A stretch of DNA of 64,000 nucleotides from Astropecten irregularis (Eukaryota > Echinodermata > Asteroidea > Paxillosida > Astropectinidae): positions 8,280,798-8,344,797 of the forward strand of contig OZ020260.1 in assembly GCA_963971285.1 (NCBI GenBank), read 5' to 3'. Each line of letters begins with the position of its first letter. The stretch's first letter is position 1. The notes beneath the pieces were generated by a model, which worked only from the letters and a program-made list of their open reading frames with translations, ran no database searches and had not been told where the DNA came from. The position numbers and the translations under genes are program-made. Shown in pieces: positions 24,101 through 34,200 of the stretch.

Positions 24101-27100
24101 CCCTTACCTACAGTAACACACACAGAGAAAAAATGTGCACATGATGCAATGGGTTAGCAGTGAGTTAACAGCATCCATGATTCCTTTAAAGGGCATTTAC
24201 CAAACAGAGGCTCAGGCTCCAGCTCTGAGTTGTGGTGTTTCATTAAAGCTGAAACTCTGTTTCCCATTCCAAACCAGAGAATATTCCCCCGAACCACAGC
24301 CAAAAGCCTCTACATGTAGTTTGGTACCCATTATTGTAGAATGGATCATGAAACAGAGACGGAGCCTGAGACGGAGCCTGAGCCTCTGTTTTGTAAATGC
24401 CCATAGTTGATCTAGACAGAACCCTTGTAATAACCTTTGCCATTTGGTACCAGATTGGTGTGTGTACAATGTAGTTACTGAGATATTGAACATAATGTGT
24501 TTGGATATTGCAGAGGCCTTGGTTGCATTGTACTGTATTTGAAGTGCTACCTTTGTGCAAAGATACATCTGCAGTTGACTTTTCTTGAGTACAGGTAAAT
24601 GTAAAGATGCCAGATTTTAAAGTGTCAATTCAAGATTCATCCTTCACAGTAGTATATAGAGGACAAACTGGCTTGCAGGAAATGTGACATTATAAGATTA
24701 TGTTATCCCTTACAAGTCCATTACCTATAGCTGTTATAATGTACAGTCTGGTAATCATGTTGCTAATGTCCAGGACTGACCACAGTGACAACAATAATAG
24801 CAGCTTGTCTCATTCACAGTGCACTGACTTTACAACTTTCACAACTTTACCCTCAAGCTTCTTAGACTATAAATACATTTCCCCAATAATCTGTGCAGGT
24901 CACAGTGATGTATCATTACATGTACATGTACATCAGTTTATATGTTTTACAACTCCCTGAACTTACATATTCTGAATTTAAACTTTGATGCACGTGAGAA
25001 CCTCATAAGAGGATCTGGAAATCCATACAGGAATGGCATTATTATCATTTTAGGGACCATCACTCCATATCTCTGCAGAAAATAAACAAATACAATTAAT
25101 CCATCATCATTTGCAACAAACAGTAGACTGAACAGCAATAAAGCATGGTACTGCTTCTGTTCAAACAAATTGATACTTTGTTAATGATGGGAAAAGGAAA
25201 TATAGGAAAAGGAAGGATTTTCTATGTTATGGTGTTGCTTCAACCTGTTGTTTGCACTGGACAAAATCTCAAAGGCTCAGCCCAGAATAGCAATATTTCA
25301 ACTTATTTGACTTCAAATAGGAATTATGGAGTACAGTGTACATGTACAATGTATATGCATTCATACACATCATATTATCAACTTGTTGTAATAGACATCT
25401 AAGCAATGAATGTACACTGTACAAATATTGTGGAATCATGAATCTTCTATGACAGACATTAGAGGTTTGCATGCATATACTGTAAGTGTATGACTTCAGG
25501 GTTGAAGGGCTGAATTGTAGAGTGTAGTACTTAAAAAAGATCTGCTCAATACCACAATTGACTTTACTATTGCATTTGATGTAGGCCTACTCAATCAAAA
25601 TGGTAAGATAGTGACTAGTGAGGGGTAAAAACTCTTGTACATGTATAGAGTAAAACAAAATCTTCAGTAAACCTTAGGCCTACATGTGTACATAGTTTGC
25701 ATTTGGAATTAATATACATTACGGCTGCAATACAACTGCAAAAATATTGTTATCAAAACAATTCGCAAACCATATTTCCAGAATATTCAAAGAGAGCACA
25801 AAATTGACAAATCCATAAACAGAACTTGCAGTCAAATTTAGAAGCAGCTCCAAAACCTAATACATCTTGGGGCCATATACTGACTTGGCAATAATGGAAA
25901 CCATTTAAAGACTGATTCACGCTCAGGTCACTAGATTCATAAATAATTCAAGTAGTTCCAGAGCTAGATTCAATTCTCTTGTATCAAATAAGTCTTAATG
26001 AATCTGAAATGAACAAATACTTACTTTGCAGAAGTTAATGACATTTTCCCTGAGAATATTGTCTTCAATTCCATCCCACCGTCCTTTTCTCATAACCACA
26101 CCTACAAAATAGAATTCAAAAATTGTAAATAGATGACACAAATCACTCAAGTTTCCATCATGTTTATGACAATTAACATGTATACGTGTATGTATATGTA
26201 GTGTTAAAAACAGCAAATACATGCATGTAGTGTTTACAGTGTTTTGTCAGTTGTGACTCCAAACAAGTCTATATGTCACCTTTTCAAAAACAGAAGGGCG
26301 TCTAATGCTTCTACACCATAGAATGTTATACTGTACAAATCACTCAATATTCATACATGCATATCCTGTGTTTACCCAAAATAAACACCAACAAATCTTA
26401 GCCATGAAACCAAAATGATGATGTATACCGTAATCTCACCTTCTTTTACAACCACATTTTCCCATGTACCCTGGGTGATGTCAATAGGGAGACCCTCCCC
26501 CCAAGTCTCTTCATCATCAAAAACAGTTGGCAAGTCATCCATCCAGCTATTATCAACAGGTTCTGACTGTTTCCATCCTAGTATAACATTCCTGCTTCCC
26601 TTATGCAAGTGTGAAGTCTCAGCATTATCATCACATGCAGCATTAGGATCATCCAGCTCATCCTCCGATGATGACTCATGATTCCAAACTTCAAGCTTGC
26701 TATCTTTGTCCTTCCTTCTCTTCTTGCTGTGACTCTTTTCATTAGAGGTCATTTCCAAGGTAGTTTGGAAGGTATGACCATCATTATGATTATCATCACC
26801 ACTCAAGTCTTGGCTACTACGATCTTTTTTCTTTGGTCTTTTCTTGTGGCACTCCAAACCAATCTCGCATGCTAACATCTCCCCTGGAGATGATTCATCC
26901 ATGTTTTTCTTTTCCTTCTTGATCTTGAAAGCTTGACTCTCAGTATGTGATGAGGAAGAAGCACTACCTTCATGTACTTCATTTTCTACAGAGTATGTCT
27001 CCTGAGACTGGATCCCATCATGGCCACCATGTCTTATTTTCTTCTTCTTCTTTTTCTTTGTTCGAATGTGCTCCACATCTTCCATACTGTCATCATGCTT

Positions 27101-30100
27101 TGACCTTATGCTACTGGATTCAAACACTTCTTTGGTTTTCTTCCTCCGTTTCTGTTTCCTTGATTCTTCTCGTAGCTCTTCCTCTTCATGTCGTATACGT
27201 TTGGATTTGGTTCTACCTTGATCGTCACCATTCAACAGATCTTGAAAATGACCATTACAATTCAGTTCTCTTTTCTTGTCAATTGACAGTGAAACTGTAC
27301 ACCTGTTCTCCTCTAGAGGTTCCTCTCGTTTCACCTTTTTCTTTTTCTTCTTGGGTTCGTGGAGAAGATTTTCAGTCTGTACCAAGATAGAGCTCCTTCC
27401 AACAATACAATCCTTAATGGGATCTGCATGAAGTATGTTGCTTTCAGGGCATGGCTCCTGAGACCTGATTCCATCCAGAGCATCATGTCTCCTTTTAGTC
27501 TTCTTTTTCTTTCTGCAAATGTTCCTCCCCACATCTTGGCTGTTAACATGCTGCAACCCTAAATCATTGGAATCACAGACTTTACCGATGACATCCTCTG
27601 AGCATTCAGATTGCAGATTCTTGTTGCTGATATTCATCATCTCTTTGTTTTTCCTTGATCCTCCTTGAAGGTCATCCAACCTAGAGTTCCACAGATACTG
27701 TTCTTCATTTGGCACTTGCTTTGATTTTTCTTCACTGTCACTCACCCGATCATGGTCACCATGTTTTTGTTTTCTCTTCTTGTGTTTTACACTGTCAGTT
27801 GTAAGTGAAACTGTAGACATATTCCCTCTTACAATTATCTCCTCTTGGGTTTCCTCAGAAAGTCTTACTCCTTTCTTCTTCTTTTTCTTCTTCTTCTTGA
27901 GCTTGTGGGAAAGATGTTCAATATGCAGCAAAGGAGACGTACGTGTGATTTCTTTGACACAACAATCCTCATTGGGAACTTGCTCATTGTTTTCAGGGCA
28001 TGGCTCCTGAGACTGGATTCCATCCAGAGCATCATGTCTCCTTTTAGTCTTCTTTTTCTTTCTGGAAATGTTCCTCTTCATCTCCAGACTGTTATCTTGA
28101 TGCGACGCTAGGCCATTGGAATCACAGACTTTAATGTTCACACCCTCTGAGCAACTTGATGTCAGATTCTGTTTCCTATTCTTTGTCATTTCTTTATTGT
28201 TTCTTGATCCTCCTTGAAGCTGATCTGTCGTTGAATTCAGCAAATCTTGTGTTTCATTTGGAATCTGCTTTGATTTTCCTTGACCATCATTCACAAGATC
28301 TTGAACATGGTCATGATATTTCTGTTTTCGTTTCTTCTGTTTTGCAATGCCAGATGTAAATGAAACTATAGACTTCTTGTTCTCTTCACTTCCAAGAATC
28401 TCCTCTTGAGGTTCCTCAGACCGTCTTTCTCGTTTTTTCTCCTTCTTCTTCTCATCAGAAAGTGGTTCCTTTTTATCAGGACATGCCTTCCAAGACTGGA
28501 TCCCATCAAGGGCATCAGCTTTCCTTTTCTTCTTTTTCTTTCTGTGAATATGCTTCCCGTCTACAATATTATCATCATTCTGTGGGGTTGAGCAACTGGA
28601 ATCACAGTTCAACTCTTCATTGGCATGCTTGGAGAAAACTTTGCTGCATCCTGTTTTCAGATTCCTGGACTTGACTTTCTTCTCAAATGTCTTGAATTTT
28701 CCTCGTTCTTGTGTTGTGCTTGAAATCAACAAATCTTCAATGCCTTCCTCCACTGGTTCAGTTTTAATCTCAGCTTCTACATATTTAGAATTTGTCTGAT
28801 TTTGCTTTTTCTTCTTTTTCTTTTTGTGGTTTATTTCTTCAACCTGAAAAGGAAAAATGTGAACTTCTTAAATAACTGTACATATCAGAGGACACAATTA
28901 TTTTGTTTCTATATTTTTGTGTAATAAGCACTTCCTAAATTCACATTCCAAGGTATTTGTGTACTAGACCTAGTAGCTGGGGCACTGAACTCCCTTTTTA
29001 ATTGTGGGACAACGGAAAATCAGACGAACACGTTGACGCAGCTGGCATCTTTTTTTTTAATCGCGTGACCGTGTGCCACACACACACGGCCGGCCACGGC
29101 CGCCATCTTGTGTGGAGCAGAGCCACACTAAGATGGCTATTGGCTGTCACGCTGATCGTGATCGTCTGGGTTTTGGTCAGAAAATAAAATAAAAATAATC
29201 AGTAAAAACAAGCAGCTAGGAAGATGGTAATTGATTGTGCCAGCCGTGTAGTCTTGGCAAAGATTGTTGATGTTAGACTTTCACACATGCGCAACAGAAA
29301 TATTTTCTCCAACAAACTTAATTTGGGTATGGCCTACTATTACCAAAGATTATTTAGCGCTACGCGCAAGATGGAGAACTGACCATCTCGCGTGTGTTAA
29401 TTTGTACGGGGGTCGTGATACATGATCCGCCATTCTGGTGTGAAAATGGCAAGTAGTTTGTACACGTGACATATGGAGGCTGGAAGCTTTATCACAGAAA
29501 AGGGGAGTGTTAGGCAAAAGTTCGGCTCAAATTTGATTGAAACTTATTCTTTATTGCAAATTGAAATTTTTGATATATTGTTGTGAAGCCACTGAATATG
29601 AAAGCGGTGATTTTTTTTGTTTTTATGAACCTACTTTTGCAACTTCTGCACACATTGCTGACATGCAATCGAAACCCGCACCGAGAGCCCGTCCTCACAC
29701 CAGAATTGCGCCCATGGCAATTAAGCGTTTCAGTGGAGAGTTCTCCATCTTGCACGTAGCGCTTAAGCGCTTTATAAAAACATGTAATCATTGCTATTAG
29801 TGAGTCAGATAAGTGGGGTAGGCTACTAGGCCCTTGTACTAAGCATTCTAAGTTGTTTTGTGAATACATCCTTAAGCGCCCGACTTAAGTTAGCGGGGTG
29901 CATAACTTAGTACCCCACTTAATAAGTTTTGTGAATACCGGCCAAGGATTACCCATGGTGTTTTACAGTCACTTCGCCCATTCACCACTTTTGCCCACTT
30001 ACCACTTCGCCCACGCCACCATTATGCACAACAGCCTAGCCATACACAAACAGCGCGAGCATGCACCGCAACTTCATTTTTATAAAAACTGAACATAATA

Positions 30101-30962
30101 ATTGTGTGATTATTGCCATATTGGGTATATTTTATCATGGAGGTCTAGGAAGGAAGAGTCATTATATGTCATTGTATTATTTGTTATGAGTATTCATAAG
30201 TTAATATTGCAAGTAAATAATTTACTTTGAAAGTGTTTTTTATTGGGTATAGGCTAATTATTTATAATTATGTTATTGCCAACGAATTGCTTTGTGCAAT
30301 TCGCTTTTGTATAACTGCAATATTTATCCAAGTATACACCTGAGGATTTGGTTTGATTTGGTTTGGTGATTTAAGTGGAATTAACAAAGTCATTGAAGAT
30401 GGGAAGTCCTTCGTGGTTTGGGTTTGTGATAATTTGCTTATTCTTTGTTACATTTCTTTATTTATATTTAAATTAAAATTGCATTGGTAACCGTAAGTGT
30501 GCGAAGTGGTCTGGTGGTAAGTCAGTGAAGAGGTAAGTGCCAAGTGGGCGAAGTGACGCATGGGCGGAGTGGTTGTGGGCAGAGTGGTTGTGGGCGAAGT
30601 GGAAAGCAGGCGAAGTGACCGACATCCCCCATGGCCATGCCATGCATGCCATGGATGGGCTGGCGCATGGCGTTAGCGTTGCACGCGCACGGTACTGTTG
30701 CAACACCACTCACATCACACGCCGACACGGCACACGACACACGGTGACGGTTTTTCCGTCGCGAGATAAAAACACAGCCACAGCAGGCCCCGAACTTTAC
30801 AATCGCCATTTTAAGCAGCCAACAAAGGGTGCTAATACAAGCTCATGGAGTCATGACATCCGTAATTTGAATTCAAATTTACTAATTCAATTAATAATTT
30901 TAATCGTATCAGGTTTATCCAAATTTTGATTCGAAAAAACAAACCTGCCCGGGCGCCGCCAT
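15121..30962 (-). CDS. TTF1: Transcription termination factor 1-like protein (Myb/SANT)
   Basis: In known relatives TTF1 binds terminator (Sal) boxes in rDNA, stops RNA polymerase I and blocks replication forks in the nucleolus. Coding exons in transcript order: 30945-30962 (tentative), 26440-28843, 26025-26101, 24967-25072, 24029-24107, 23075-23211, 21968-22133, 21745-21825, 20493-20564, 18379-18464, 15121-15194. All junctions have GT/AG borders and keep frame. Without the first exon the product is 1093 aa (human about 905). Residues 1-801 are low-complexity, Lys-rich and acidic. Myb/SANT-like segments follow: KGRWDGIEDNIL (807-818), FTKEEEEKV...WSKIG (890-913), and SGKWSDEE...IPWREVHKM (936-977). 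The C-terminal pattern DIDWEEL (1028-1034), ending DELYHIVRPLLK, matches my memory of vertebrate TTF1. The start exon is the main uncertainty. Confidence 0.88.
15440..15595 (+). repeat. 42-bp tandem repeat rich in GTACTCG
   Basis: Three and a half copies of a 42-bp unit starting GGCCCGTACTCGATAAAAAG. Related TACTCGG words occur near the right end at 18140-18235, consistent with subterminal repeats of the enclosing hAT-like element. Confidence 0.85.
15679..18094. mobile_element. Inverted-repeat element with 0.6-kb arms
   Basis: Left arm 15679-16285, right arm 16757-16794 continued at 17463-18094. The ends are GGGTCATTCCGTGTCAATTC and its complement, flanked by TA. The arms match over about 600 bp with moderate divergence, and the right arm is interrupted by a 668-bp insertion. 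The centre has G and C homopolymers (16290-16308, 16730-16744). No transposase seen. Confidence 0.85.
16795..17462. mobile_element. 668-bp insertion flanked by TTAA duplications
   Basis: It starts AGGAAACTAG and ends GTGGTCCCT, with TTAA on both sides (16791-16794 and 17463-17466). The opposite arm of the host inverted repeat shows the unoccupied site with a single TTAA at 16235-16238. TTAA targeting is known for piggyBac and Kolobok elements. The GC-rich centre (about 17225-17275) has no credible gene. Confidence 0.75.
19631..19871. mobile_element. 241-bp hAT-type MITE with perfect 8-bp duplication
   Basis: The ends CAGTGGCGCACCCAGG / CCTGGGTGCGCCGGTG are flanked by identical GCTATTGC at 19623-19630 and 19872-19879. 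Inside are long C, A and GA-rich homopolymer runs. It lies in a TTF1 intron, and the near-intact ends suggest a recent insertion. Confidence 0.88.
20785..20825 (-). repeat. tRNA A-box fragment
   Basis: The minus strand reads TAGCTCAGTTGGTAGAGCAC, like the 5' half of a tRNA, but no B box follows at the expected distance. It is a truncated tRNA-derived repeat, not a tRNA gene. Confidence 0.55.
20925..21045 (-). repeat. SINE family B copy (type II tRNA-like)
   Basis: Matches 38520-38650 in reverse orientation, including GCAGGAGGTACTGGGTTCAA. The B box is slightly mutated. It lies in a TTF1 intron. Confidence 0.65.
21110..21255 (-). repeat. SINE family A copy, mutated B box
   Basis: Shares the 3' tail AGGGAAACTGACT and the tRNA-like body with 34262-34432, but the B box reads GGTTAAAATCC. 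It lies in a TTF1 intron. Confidence 0.65.
21968..24107 (-). CDS. TTF1: TTF1 core Myb/SANT exons
   Basis: Three consecutive exons (24029-24107, 23075-23211, 21968-22133) encode the DNA-binding core. The first gives RSRKIFDERNYRG. The second gives a Myb-like helix set with aromatic residues YYLKLYGKKW and IGREVNRSGQSVLDRYRG. The third gives KWSDEEVQQLTKAI, then IPWREVHKMVPTRTIYQCHEKW. Spaced Trp residues and the third-helix-like VPTRTIYQCHEKW fit the TTF1/Reb1 type of Myb repeat. Intron phases are consistent throughout. Intron lengths here are 817 and 941 bp. Confidence 0.9.
22552..22734. mobile_element. 183-bp MITE with ends GGCTGCGTTCGAGC
   Basis: The terminal inverted repeats GGCTGCGTTCGAGC / GCTCGAACGCAGCC enclose CG-rich, partly palindromic sequence with repeated ACTCGTGT and ACTCTC words. 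It lies in a TTF1 intron. Confidence 0.82.
23352..23743. mobile_element. AGGTAGT-family TTAA element, copy in TTF1 intron
   Basis: Flanked by TTAA (23348-23351 and 23744-23747). It shares its interior with 40154-40510: ACAGTAACAGTC, AAAACGGCCACAGTA, and AGCACCATCTTTATAC near the right end. The ends are more diverged than in the other full copies. Confidence 0.65.
24191..24402. mobile_element. 212-bp MITE in TTF1 intron
   Basis: The ends GGGCATTTACCAAACAGAGG and complement continue into GCTCAGGCTCC / GGAGCCTGAGC. The right side has a short internal duplication of GACGGAGCCTGA. No coding content. Confidence 0.82.
26440..28843 (-). CDS. TTF1: TTF1 large exon: Lys-rich N-terminal repeat region
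   Basis: A single 2404-nt exon encodes 801 codons, opening VEEINHKKKKKKK. Four copies of a motif like RKKKKTKRRHDALDGIQSQE recur 152, 183 and 161 codons apart. The intervening text (EEPLEE, KHKKRKQK, VCDSN, SRKNKEM) also recurs, so the region grew by internal duplication. Each copy contains runs of Lys/Arg suited to nuclear or nucleolar localisation. Vertebrate TTF1 also has Lys-rich repeats in its N-terminal half. An acidic stretch (ESSSEDELDDP) comes near the end. The acceptor is at 28844-28845 and the donor GTGAGA at 26439-26434. An ORF call starting inside the exon at 28753 uses GTG and is not the true start. Confidence 0.9.
29340..29775. repeat. Inverted repeat upstream of the TTF1 large exon
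   Basis: AGCGCTACGCGCAAGATGGA near 29355 and TCCATCTTGCACGTAGCGCT near 29745 are inverted copies, with further pairing of CCATTCTGGTGTG and CACACCAGAATTG. It resembles a foldback or MITE inside the proposed first TTF1 intron. Confidence 0.6.
29960..30640. mobile_element. Foldback-like element with GGGCGAAGTGG tandem ends
   Basis: The left end (29968-30020) has repeated CACTTCGCCCA words. The right end (30495-30625) has many GGGCGAAGTGG and GGGCGGAGTGG words in inverse orientation. About 470 bp of AT-rich DNA lies between. The shape parallels the other tandem-armed foldbacks in this window. Confidence 0.55.
30945..30962 (-). CDS. TTF1: Tentative TTF1 first coding exon
   Basis: The minus strand reads CAAGATGGCGGCG: an ATG in a strong Kozak context that also matches the YY1 element often found at translation starts. 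Six codons (MAAPGQ) end at CAG followed by GTTTGT, a donor also used in this window by AK8 exon 3. The phase joins correctly to the large exon at 28843. Rivals are an ATGGCGGCC at about 29105 with no good in-phase donor, and an ATGGCGATT at 30809 followed by GTAAAG. A transcript would settle the choice. Confidence 0.42.
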
Positions 30963-31267
30963 CTTGAAAATAGTGCCCTCTGTCGTTCAAAAAATTACCA
31001 ATCAGCTTTCTTATTAGAGAGCCCTCGGCTGTACAACTCCTCATCCAATCAGCATTACCGATACTGTGAAGTTCAGTTAATGCAGCATAGCAACAAGGCT
31101 AGTGACACATCCATTCCGCGAGTTGAGCGGAAGTGTGCAGTAAATGCATGTGAGAAATGCATTGTGGGACGGTCCGCGCTGGTTATTTACGAAATTTAAA
31201 GATTGCTACCCACATCCATATCCAGACATCCCTAGCCCTGTCTGCCTGTGAAGATAACTGAATCAAA
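30963..31267. promoter_or_regulatory. Putative TTF1/AK8 bidirectional promoter
   Basis: About 305 bp separate the tentative TTF1 start and the AK8 start. It holds two CCAAT boxes (30998-31002 and 31045-31049), an RFX half-site-like AGCAAC at 31089-31094, and AATGCATTGTGGGAC at 31156-31170. The complement of the last resembles the ZNF143/SBS motif TCCCANNATGCA. There is no TATA box near either start. Promoter function is inferred from layout and motifs only. Confidence 0.5.
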
Positions 31268-34200
31268 ATGGATCAAACCAAAAAACCTTTACGAATTCCC
31301 CCGCAGTTTGGTACTTATGCCGAAAAACATGGACTCTTTGAGTTATATAAGGTAGGTCCTAAACTTATTCAGGACTAGGCCTAAGTTCTGGATCAACTAT
31401 TGAAGTTTGAACTAACGTTAGTTAGGCCTAGTATAGTCCGAGTAACTTGGACCCTAAAAATCGCCTTTTTTAACATTTGGACATGGTCTGGCGATAGTAG
31501 GGTCCAAGTACCTTGTTTGCATTTTGGTTGCAAGAGCTCCATTTTGCAATGTTTTACCTCTACCCTGAGTCAAAATCCTGTGATTTCACCTCCAAAACGA
31601 TCCCAAAATGTCTCATGCGGCCAGCTATGGACCAAGGGAGAATAGACCGATCCAGTAGGCCACGCCCACCATAGCAACGGCCAAACTACGACGCACACGC
31701 GCGCGCGTAACGTGTCACGATCGCCAACACGCGTTGCACGCTCATCACCGAAAGCACTTATCTCTATGGGACTCTGGTTTTGGAAAAGGTCCAAATGTAC
31801 GTTTCGTCTCTTACCAGGCCATCGAGAGTTAGAATTACAATGAAAATATAAACACCATCAATTTGTAGCAGAAAGATACTGTACTTGTGAAGTTGTGCTG
31901 CACTTACAGAGGACGGTATTTATTGTTTTTCCAGTTCGTAAACGTAAACACCGCAGTAATCAATACCACGATCTCCAGCATGAGATCACCAAAATGGCTG
32001 CTGCAATTGGTGATCAGATTTTCGCGGTTGTGATTGGTCAATGCGAAATAGGGCGGGGCTTACTGGATCGGTCTATTGGAGATTCCAATAATGACAAGGT
32101 TTACTCACATTTTTTGAAGAAAAGATCATTTTTCCCCTAAAAATGGGCACAGAGACCTCCTATAAAATGAGCACAGTGTCTGTTGAGTCGGCCATCTTTG
32201 TTTTTCAGATTGTACACTGGTACACGAAAAAAATTAGGGAAAATATGATCTTTTCTTCAAAAAATGTGAGTAGGCCTAAACCTTGTCATTATTGGAATCT
32301 CCAATTCTCCCTTGGTCCATAGCTGGCCGCATGAGACATTTTAGGATCGTTTTGAAGGTGAAATCACAGGATTTTGACTCAGGGTAGAGGCAAAACATTG
32401 CAAAATGGAGCTCTTGCAACCAAAATGCAAACAAGGTACTTGGACCCTACTATCGCCAGACCATGTCCAAATGTTAAAAAAGGCGATTTTTAGGGTCCAA
32501 GTTACTCGGACTAGGCCTAGTAATACTTTGGGTGCCAGTCAACTCGGTCCGTAACCAACTCGGTCCGAGTCAACTCGGTCCGTGACCAACTCGGTCCGAG
32601 ACCAACTCGGTCCGAAGCCAACTCGGTCCGTGGCCAACTCGGTCCGTGGCCAACTCGGTCCGAGGCCAACTCGGTCCGTGACCAACTCGGTCCGTAACCA
32701 ACTCGGTCCGTGACCAACTCGGTCCCTATGGGAAAACGTACACAAACAAGAATCCATGCAGTTTGCAGCAGCAGTGTACAACATGTAGGCTAGGGCCTAC
32801 TTGCATTAATTTAACCCTAACCCCCTAGACATTTGTACTCAATACCTTTCTCAGCCTAACACAATCCAACAGCCTGGAGTGTCAGGTAATGTCCACTGTA
32901 CTCAACCTGTTATACTCCAACAGATTACTCTATAACAACGGTACACAGCTCATCAAGTTCCAACAGTTGCTTACTGTTGGAATTTGGCAGACTGTGTACA
33001 TAAGGCCCTATGCAAAAATAAACATCATTTTCACATGGTATCAATCTTAGCAAATTCCAACAACTGTACCCTCCTCAGCCTAACAGATCCCAACAAAACA
33101 TAATGTTGGAGTTTAAAGGGCCTGGGGGCGTTAGGGTTTTTTAATGTCATCATAACATAATATGTTTTGCTTGTGGCTGAAACTGTGAAGAAATAAATTA
33201 TGTCTTATTATGTTGATAGGCCCCCCTACCATAATTATTTGATAAAATGGCACAATACAATTTTAATTAAAATATTAATTAAATTATACACGAAGTCAAA
33301 TGCCTTATGAAAACGTGCTTTTTATGTTTAAAATTAATAAATCAATTCATGAATAATAATGATGATTGTTTTGTGTTTTTGTTTTTGATTTTTTAGCTTT
33401 GTTTTAATTAATCTGTGTATATACATATAAAATAATTTAATATAAGATTTATAATTGGCAGGTGTTTGGGAAGGCACGTCCTTTGATAACAGGGGGTTTT
33501 TTTTTTTGGTTTTTTTTTACTTTTTGTCAGGCCCTGGGCAGCACCTGCCAATGTATTTTTCATTCTTTTAATGTTTTTAAGATAATAAATGAATAAATAA
33601 ATAAATAGACCTAAATAAATAGTTAAATTCACGCAATTTCCGAGACTATATGTACTCGTTTTGCTGCAACAAAATTACCAGACGTTTTTGCGTGCATTTT
33701 CCCATAGGGACCGAGTTGGTCACGGACCGAGTTGGTCACGGACCGAGTTGGTTACGGACCGACTTGGCCTCGGACCGAGTTGGTTACGGACCGAGTTGGT
33801 CATGGACCGAGTTAGTTACGGACCGAGTTGGTCACGGACCGAGTTGACTCGGACCGAGTTGGTTACGGACCGAGTTGACCTGAAACCAATACTTTAGGCC
33901 CCCTAACGTTAGTTAGTTAGACCCTGGGCCTGGGGTGCTGAACTTTTTAGCCTAATTTTGGGAATTTGGAGTTGACCATGTAACATGTTGACCGTCAACC
34001 CCAAAATTAAAAAAGGGAGTTCAGCGCCCCAGTTACTGCATAGGCCCACTGACATATTGTTTACTGGGTCTAGTTCTGCAGAACTAACGTTAGACCCAGT
34101 AGGCCTAGGCCTAAATGAATAAATGTTGCAGCTGCCGTATGAGAATTCCAGGAATGTGATAGCCTACACGTTCGATGGAGAAATCATCGGCAAAACAATT

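Noticed and set aside
24212..24568. 118-codon minus-strand ORF as a TTF1 exon
   Set aside because: It covers a MITE (24191-24402), and including it would break the phase between flanking exons that already join correctly.
29000..29120. ATGGCGGCC near 29105 as the TTF1 start
   Set aside because: It has a YY1-like context, but the frame stops soon after and no good donor in the right phase is present before that. It is kept only as a weak alternative.
32536..32784. Repetitive protein reading [15 protein letters not shown]
   Set aside because: It is a translation of the 16-bp tandem repeat. It lies in an AK8 intron, and the same happens on the opposite strand at 33650-33897.
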